Assembly (NCBI GenBank): GCA_949295085.1
Contig: CASFJS010000005.1
Span: 133,707-197,706 of the forward strand
Length of the DNA stretch: 64,000 nt
Source: an uncultured Pseudomonadota bacterium
Lineage (GTDB): Bacteria; Pseudomonadota; Alphaproteobacteria; RF32; CAG-239
Direction: 5' to 3'
In this document: in pieces, positions 59,941 through 64,000 of the stretch
How the letters are laid out: the number at the start of each line of letters is the position of its first letter
How positions within the stretch are numbered: position 1 is the stretch's first letter
Made by a program: the position numbers and the translations under genes
The notes under the pieces: model-generated
Database searches by the model: none
The model's input: the letters and a program-made list of their open reading frames with translations, nothing else
Told to the model about the DNA's origin: nothing

Positions 59941-60852
59941 GAGTTTTTTTCGCCGGCGGTTGTTTTTTTGTTCGGCAACACCGGTTTTTCTTGACTTTTC
60001 AAGCTCTTTTAGGTGTTCTCCGTCTTTATATTCGCCAAGGGCGGCGGTCACGGCGGCGCCGAAAATGACCACCGCCCAGCTCAAATACAGCCACAGCAAC
60101 AAAAGCGGAATGGCGGCCATGGCTCCGTAGAGCGTGGCATAAACCACCGAAGAAGCAATAAAAGTGCTGAAGACTTTGCGCATGATATAGATGCCGGCCA
60201 GAGCAATTAACGCGCCCCAGAAAGCGTGCATAAAGTGAACCTTTTTGTTGGGCACCAGCGTATAGACCAGTATCAGGGTCAAAAGTGTAAACAAGCCGGG
60301 GAGCATTACCTGTACGGCAGAGCCGACGCCGTATTCCTCGGGAAACAATTTTTGCAGCGTGAAAAAGTAGCCTTTGAGCGAAACGCCGACACCGTAAAGC
60401 AATGGACCCAAGGTGATGACCGTCCAGTAAAGGGTGATTTTGGTTTTGATGCTGCGGGGTTTGTAGACCTTAAAGATGTAGTTGAAAGAGTTTTCAATCG
60501 TTGAAAGCAGCAAAATGGCGGTCACGACAATGCCGATGACGCCGATGGTGGTCAGTTTGGCGGTGGCGGAGATAAATTCGTTGAAGTATTTGGTAATCTC
60601 CTGACCGATGGCCGGCACCATGTTTTGAATCAGGGTGTCCTGCAACTGGCTCCGGATATCGTTAAAAACCGGAAAAGCCGAAAAAATGGCCAGACTGATG
60701 GCAAACAAAGGCACAATCGCAATCAGCGAGGTATAGCTCAAAGACGAGGCCACCCGCAAAATATTGTCGGTTTGGATACGTGAGCCGATAAAACGAAAGA
60801 AGTCTTTGGCGGCAGTCAGGCGGGCGGCGAGTTTGGCGGTGTTAAAATTCAT
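59920..60852 (-). CDS. YihY/BrkB-family membrane protein
   Basis: A 310-residue inner-membrane protein with six hydrophobic helices. Family hallmarks: ASSLSYTSLIAIVPLFAISLAIF at the start, LLSTIENSFNYIFKV, and near the end GAMAAIPLLLLWLYLSWAVVIFGAAVTAAL. The family was once named ribonuclease BN by error; its real role (transport or envelope) is unknown. A basic tail of ~40 residues ends in RRRKKLLPKEHN. Its end overlaps the recA operator, so recA transcription starts within the last codons or just after them. Confidence 0.94.
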   Translation of the reverse strand: MNFNTAKLAARLTAAKDFFRFIGSRIQTDNILRVASSLSYTSLIAIVPLFAISLAIFSAFPVFNDIRSQLQDTLIQNMVPAIGQEITKYFNEFISATAKLTTIGVIGIVVTAILLLSTIENSFNYIFKVYKPRSIKTKITLYWTVITLGPLLYGVGVSLKGYFFTLQKLFPEEYGVGSAVQVMLPGLFTLLTLILVYTLVPNKKVHFMHAFWGALIALAGIYIMRKVFSTFIASSVVYATLYGAMAAIPLLLLWLYLSWAVVIFGAAVTAALGEYKDGEHLKELEKSRKTGVAEQKNNRRRKKLLPKEHN

Positions 60853-60998
60853 ATTTGTCCTTAGCCCCTAAAAAAAGATGTTTACAAGCTTATGCAAATT
60901 TTATAGAAGTTTACCCTATATTGCAAGAGCCTAAAAACTCGATTGTGTATTGTGCGGCAATATGTGTTGTGTGGAAATAATATAAGGACTAAAAACGA

Positions 60999-61823
60999 AT
61001 GTTAAAACCTTTGATGGAAGGAAAAAGAGGCCTGATTATGGGGCTGGCTAACGATAAGTCCATCGCCTGGGGGATTGCTCAGGCTTTGAACGAACACGGG
61101 GCGCAGCTTGCGATATCGTATCAGAACGAGGCTTTGGAAAAAAGAGTTAAACCTTTGGCGGCGCAGTTGGACAAGGAGCCTTTGTTGTTGCAATGCGATG
61201 TGTCCGACAGCGCCAGTATGGAGGCGTGTTTTAAGGAATTAGCCGCTCAATGGGGCAAGATTGATTTTTTGGTGCACGCGATTGCTTTTTCGGACAAAAA
61301 TCAACTGCGCGGGCGGACGATTGATACCACGCGCGATAATTTTGCGATGACAATGAATATTTCGTGTTTTTCGTTTTTGGAGGCCTGTAAGTATGCCTCG
61401 CCGTTGATGACGGACGGCGGTGCGGTCGTTACCCTGACCTATATGGGTGCGGAGCGGGTTTTGCCGAATTATAACATCATGGGTGTGGCCAAAGCGGCGC
61501 TGGAAGCGGCGGTACGTTATGCGGCGATGGATATGGGCGAGCAAAACGTGCGGGTTAATGCGATTTCGGCCGGACCGGTTAAGACTTTGGCGGCCTCGGG
61601 TATCGGCGATTTTAGAAAAATGCTGCATTGGAACGCGTTGAACTCAGCATTGGAGCGCAATATTACGCCGGAAGAAGTCGGCTATGCGGCGCTCGGGCTG
61701 TTGTCGGACTGCGGCACGGGGATTACCGGCGAGGTTTTGCATGTTGACAGCGGCTACCATATCCAAGGAATGCTCCGGATGAAGAATATTGATAAAGATG
61801 TTGAAATTTTAACCGAAGGCTAA
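60999..61823 (+). CDS. fabI: Enoyl-[acyl-carrier-protein] reductase FabI
   Basis: FabI reduces the enoyl-ACP double bond in the last step of fatty-acid elongation. The 274-residue protein has the divergent nucleotide motif GLANDKSIAWGIAQAL, QCDVSDSASM, and VHAIAFSDKNQLRG. The active-site pair is Tyr158-x6-Lys165 (YNIMGVAK). It precedes sppA by one base. Confidence 0.98.
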   Translation: MLKPLMEGKRGLIMGLANDKSIAWGIAQALNEHGAQLAISYQNEALEKRVKPLAAQLDKEPLLLQCDVSDSASMEACFKELAAQWGKIDFLVHAIAFSDKNQLRGRTIDTTRDNFAMTMNISCFSFLEACKYASPLMTDGGAVVTLTYMGAERVLPNYNIMGVAKAALEAAVRYAAMDMGEQNVRVNAISAGPVKTLAASGIGDFRKMLHWNALNSALERNITPEEVGYAALGLLSDCGTGITGEVLHVDSGYHIQGMLRMKNIDKDVEILTEG

Positions 61824-61824
61824 A

Positions 61825-63624
61825 ATGGCAAAAGAAAAAACAAAGGCTTTGAGTTTGTCGCGCGCGGAAGCAGCCAAAATGCTGCTTAAGTCGGTGATTT
61901 GGGCTTTTGCGTTGTTCGGGCTTTTGTTTATTGTCTTGTTAATGGTGCTGGCCGGGTTTCTGCGCGCTGATATCGGCACGGCGGCACCTTTGCCGGAAAA
62001 AGCCGTTTTGCGGATTGATTTTGACCATGCGCCGGCAGAGGTCAAACCGGACAGTCTGATGACGGATTTTTACGGCGGTCAGGCGTCTTTTTTTGAGCTG
62101 CTACAGGTGTTGGCAGCGGCAGCGGTGGATGAACAGGTTAAAGTCGTCGTCGGTGAGGTTGGCGTATCGGATTTGTCGTTGGCACAAATACAAGAGCTCA
62201 GAGAAGCTGTTAGATATCTTCGCGCCGCCGGCAAAAAAGCCTATTTGTTTTCGGATGGTTTTGGTGCTTTTGGCGGCGGTACGGGGGAATACTATCTGGC
62301 GTCGGCTTTTGATGAGATTATTTTGCAGCCCGGCAGTGATGTCGGTATAACCGGTATAAGCATTGAGATGCCGTTTGTGCGGCAGCTGCTTGACAAAGCG
62401 GGGATTATGCCGGCGTTTTATGCACGGCATGAGTACAAAAGTGCTTTTGCCTCATTTACCGAGAAGACAATGCCGCCGTTGTTAAGGCAGGAACTTGATC
62501 GTCTGGGCGGGGATTTGTTTGCCCAAATGACGGGAGACATCGCCCGGGACAGGAAGATTGAGCCGCAGCTCCTGCGAAAGCTCATCGACAAGGCGCCGAT
62601 CGATGCCGAACAGGCCTTGAAAGAGGGGCTGGTTGATAAGCTGGAGTACCGTGAAGAATTGTTGGCGCGGCTGGAAAAAGAATATGATGCCGTCCGGTTT
62701 GACTGGCTTGATTATTTGGCGTTTTTGCGTCCCATAGGTAAGGGGGCGCCGGTGGTTGCGGTTATGACGATTGAGGGCGAGATTGCCGAAGGCGACAGTA
62801 TGTTGCCCTCTTTGGAGGGGGAGTCGGTTGTCGGCGCGGATAGTTTTATTGAGGGGCTTGAAGATATTGCCGAAATTAAAAATCTGCGGGCGTTGGTTTT
62901 GCGGATTGATTCACCCGGGGGCAGCTATGCGGCGGCCGACGCCATGCGGCAGGCATTGGCGGAGTTTAAGCGGAAAACGAATGTTCCGGTGGTGGTGTCA
63001 ATGTCGTCTTACGCGGCATCCGGCGGCTATTTTGTTGCTTTGCCGGCAGACAAGATTTTGGCTCAGCCGGCCAGTTTGACGGCTTCAATCGGTGTTTTGG
63101 GCGGCAAGCCGGTGTTGGCCGGATTGTGGAATAAGCTCGGGGTGAAGTGGGACGGTGCTTATTTTGGTAAAAATGCCGGTATTTTGAGTATTAACCGCGC
63201 TTTTACGCCGCAGGAAGAAAAAGTGTTTAACCGGTCGCTGGATAATGTTTACCGGGATTTTACGGCCAAGGTCGCGGCGGCGCGACACATCAAGCTTAAA
63301 GATTTGGATCAATTGGCGCGCGGGCGGGTGTTTACCGGCAGACAGGCCGCGGCCAACGGTCTGGTCGACGGATTGGGCGGCTATAACACGGCGTTGACGA
63401 CAGCCGCGCAGTTGGCTGGTATTGATATTCGGCAGCCGGTGCGGGTGGAGGTGTTTCCGCGGCCGAAAACCATGCAGGAAAAGATTGCCGAACTTATGAA
63501 TGCGACGCCTTTGGCAGCGGCACAAAAACTTAAAATGCAAATCGGGCTTGATAAAGATACATTTGGTGTGCTAAAAAGACTGAAATACGACGCGGTGATG
63601 CCGCCGATGGAAATTACGTATTAG
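61825..63624 (+). CDS. sppA: Signal peptide peptidase SppA, long (67K) type
   Basis: SppA degrades cleaved signal peptides at the inner membrane. The 599-residue protein has one N-terminal membrane helix (~residues 23-46) and two tandem peptidase-fold halves. The catalytic Lys is residue 205 (HEYKSAF) in the first half and the nucleophile Ser is 399 (YAASGGY) in the second, as in E. coli (K209/S409). The fabI-sppA adjacency suggests co-transcription. A related S49 protease role on membrane proteins is possible. Confidence 0.95.
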   Translation: MAKEKTKALSLSRAEAAKMLLKSVIWAFALFGLLFIVLLMVLAGFLRADIGTAAPLPEKAVLRIDFDHAPAEVKPDSLMTDFYGGQASFFELLQVLAAAAVDEQVKVVVGEVGVSDLSLAQIQELREAVRYLRAAGKKAYLFSDGFGAFGGGTGEYYLASAFDEIILQPGSDVGITGISIEMPFVRQLLDKAGIMPAFYARHEYKSAFASFTEKTMPPLLRQELDRLGGDLFAQMTGDIARDRKIEPQLLRKLIDKAPIDAEQALKEGLVDKLEYREELLARLEKEYDAVRFDWLDYLAFLRPIGKGAPVVAVMTIEGEIAEGDSMLPSLEGESVVGADSFIEGLEDIAEIKNLRALVLRIDSPGGSYAAADAMRQALAEFKRKTNVPVVVSMSSYAASGGYFVALPADKILAQPASLTASIGVLGGKPVLAGLWNKLGVKWDGAYFGKNAGILSINRAFTPQEEKVFNRSLDNVYRDFTAKVAAARHIKLKDLDQLARGRVFTGRQAAANGLVDGLGGYNTALTTAAQLAGIDIRQPVRVEVFPRPKTMQEKIAELMNATPLAAAQKLKMQIGLDKDTFGVLKRLKYDAVMPPMEITY

Positions 63625-63636
63625 AAGGAAAATAAA

Positions 63637-63924
63637 ATGACAGTGGATACGCAGACGGTTAAACGAGTTGCGGCTTTGGCGAAGTTGAAAATCGACGAAG
63701 ACAAAGTTGCGGCAACGGAAGCCGAGTTTAACAAAATTTTGCAATGGGTTGATCAGCTCAAAGAAGTTGACACAAGCAATGTCGAGGCGTTGGTTTCGGT
63801 TAACGAAAACTTTTTGGAAATGCGTCGGGACGAGGTTACCGAGGGCAACCAGGCCGATGCGGTTTTGGCCAATGCGCCGCAAAAAGAGTACGGGTATTTT
63901 GCCGTGCCGAAAGTGATTGAGTAA
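63637..63924 (+). CDS. gatC: Aspartyl/glutamyl-tRNA amidotransferase subunit C
   Basis: GatC stabilises the GatCAB enzyme that amidates misacylated Glu-tRNA(Gln) or Asp-tRNA(Asn). The 95-residue protein matches in VKRVAALAKLKIDEDKV, FNKILQWVDQLKEVDT and MRRDEVTEGNQADAVLANAP. gatA begins just downstream. Confidence 0.96.
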   Translation: MTVDTQTVKRVAALAKLKIDEDKVAATEAEFNKILQWVDQLKEVDTSNVEALVSVNENFLEMRRDEVTEGNQADAVLANAPQKEYGYFAVPKVIE

Positions 63925-63975
63925 AATTTTGCTTGGCGGTTGGCTTATTAAGAGGAAAAAAGTTGTTGGCATAAT

Positions 63976-64000
63976 ATGGAAAAAAAGATGACGGATTTAA
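63976..64000 (+). CDS. gatA: Start of gatA (amidotransferase subunit A), cut by the window end
   Basis: Only eight codons are visible. The ATG at 63988 begins M-T-D-L, the usual GatA N-terminus; an in-frame ATG at 63976 would add four residues (MEKK). The call rests on this short match and on following gatC. Confidence 0.55.

Overview
This window looks like chromosomal core sequence from a bacterium of intermediate G+C, most likely an alphaproteobacterium, possibly one of the uncultured anaerobic gut lineages. Support: recA carries a GTTC-N7-GTTC SOS box, the LexA operator form typical of Alphaproteobacteria; uvrC is followed by pgsA; the ribosomal proteins are of proteobacterial type (long S14 without Cys-x2-Cys pairs, L15 in the spc cluster). 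A 1409-residue (R)-2-hydroxyacyl-CoA dehydratase activase-like protein and an exported flavodoxin-fold cassette suggest an anaerobic or microaerobic life. The lineage call is an inference; no 16S rRNA gene lies in the window.

Layout. 1-1,920: 3' end of a galU-like gene, a repeat-rich spacer and a secreted Cys-containing protein. 2,011-11,500: rplQ, rpoB and rpoC, with separate promoters for rplQ and rpoB. 11,504-20,580: a small membrane protein, an orphan TM protein, uvrC-pgsA, an OmpR/EnvZ-like two-component pair followed by a large acidic protein, a lipoprotein and a secreted nuclease. 20,588-28,590: rplU-rpmA-obg-rsfS, then on the minus strand a hypothetical gene, rlmH, pit and its PhoU-like partner, then a DsbA-like protein and ftsH. 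28,700-43,550: the S10, spc and alpha ribosomal operons through rpoA. 43,600-48,200: an FkbM methyltransferase, a hypothetical gene and gyrA. 48,200-51,160: a LysR regulator divergent from a three-gene exported cassette. 51,250-57,130: tRNA-Val with a broken tRNA copy, an AI-2E family transporter and the giant activase. 57,170-64,000: hypothetical, MmcQ/YjbR, recA, BrkB, fabI, sppA, gatC and the start of gatA.

The ribosomal superoperon departs from the usual plan at several points. rplQ is absent after rpoA and sits upstream of rpoB, with a long Lys/Ala-rich tail. rpoB is not preceded by rplK-rplA-rplJ-rplL. A long hairpin separates rpmD from rplO. A terminator and about 1 kb of minus-strand material separate rplO from secY: a decayed methyltransferase gene with several frameshifts and a stop, preceded by a possible small RNA or attenuator with its own promoter-like sequence and terminator. 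secY-adk and rpsM-rpsK-rpoA then have promoter-like sequences of their own; that of rpsM is almost perfect consensus.

The least conventional items are the minus-strand insertion inside the spc operon, the tRNA-Val fragment followed by four hairpins, the FkbM gene whose natural start appears to be ACG, the LysR-controlled exported cassette, and the acidic repeat protein following the sensor kinase. All are read by eye; no database search, folding or alignment program was run.
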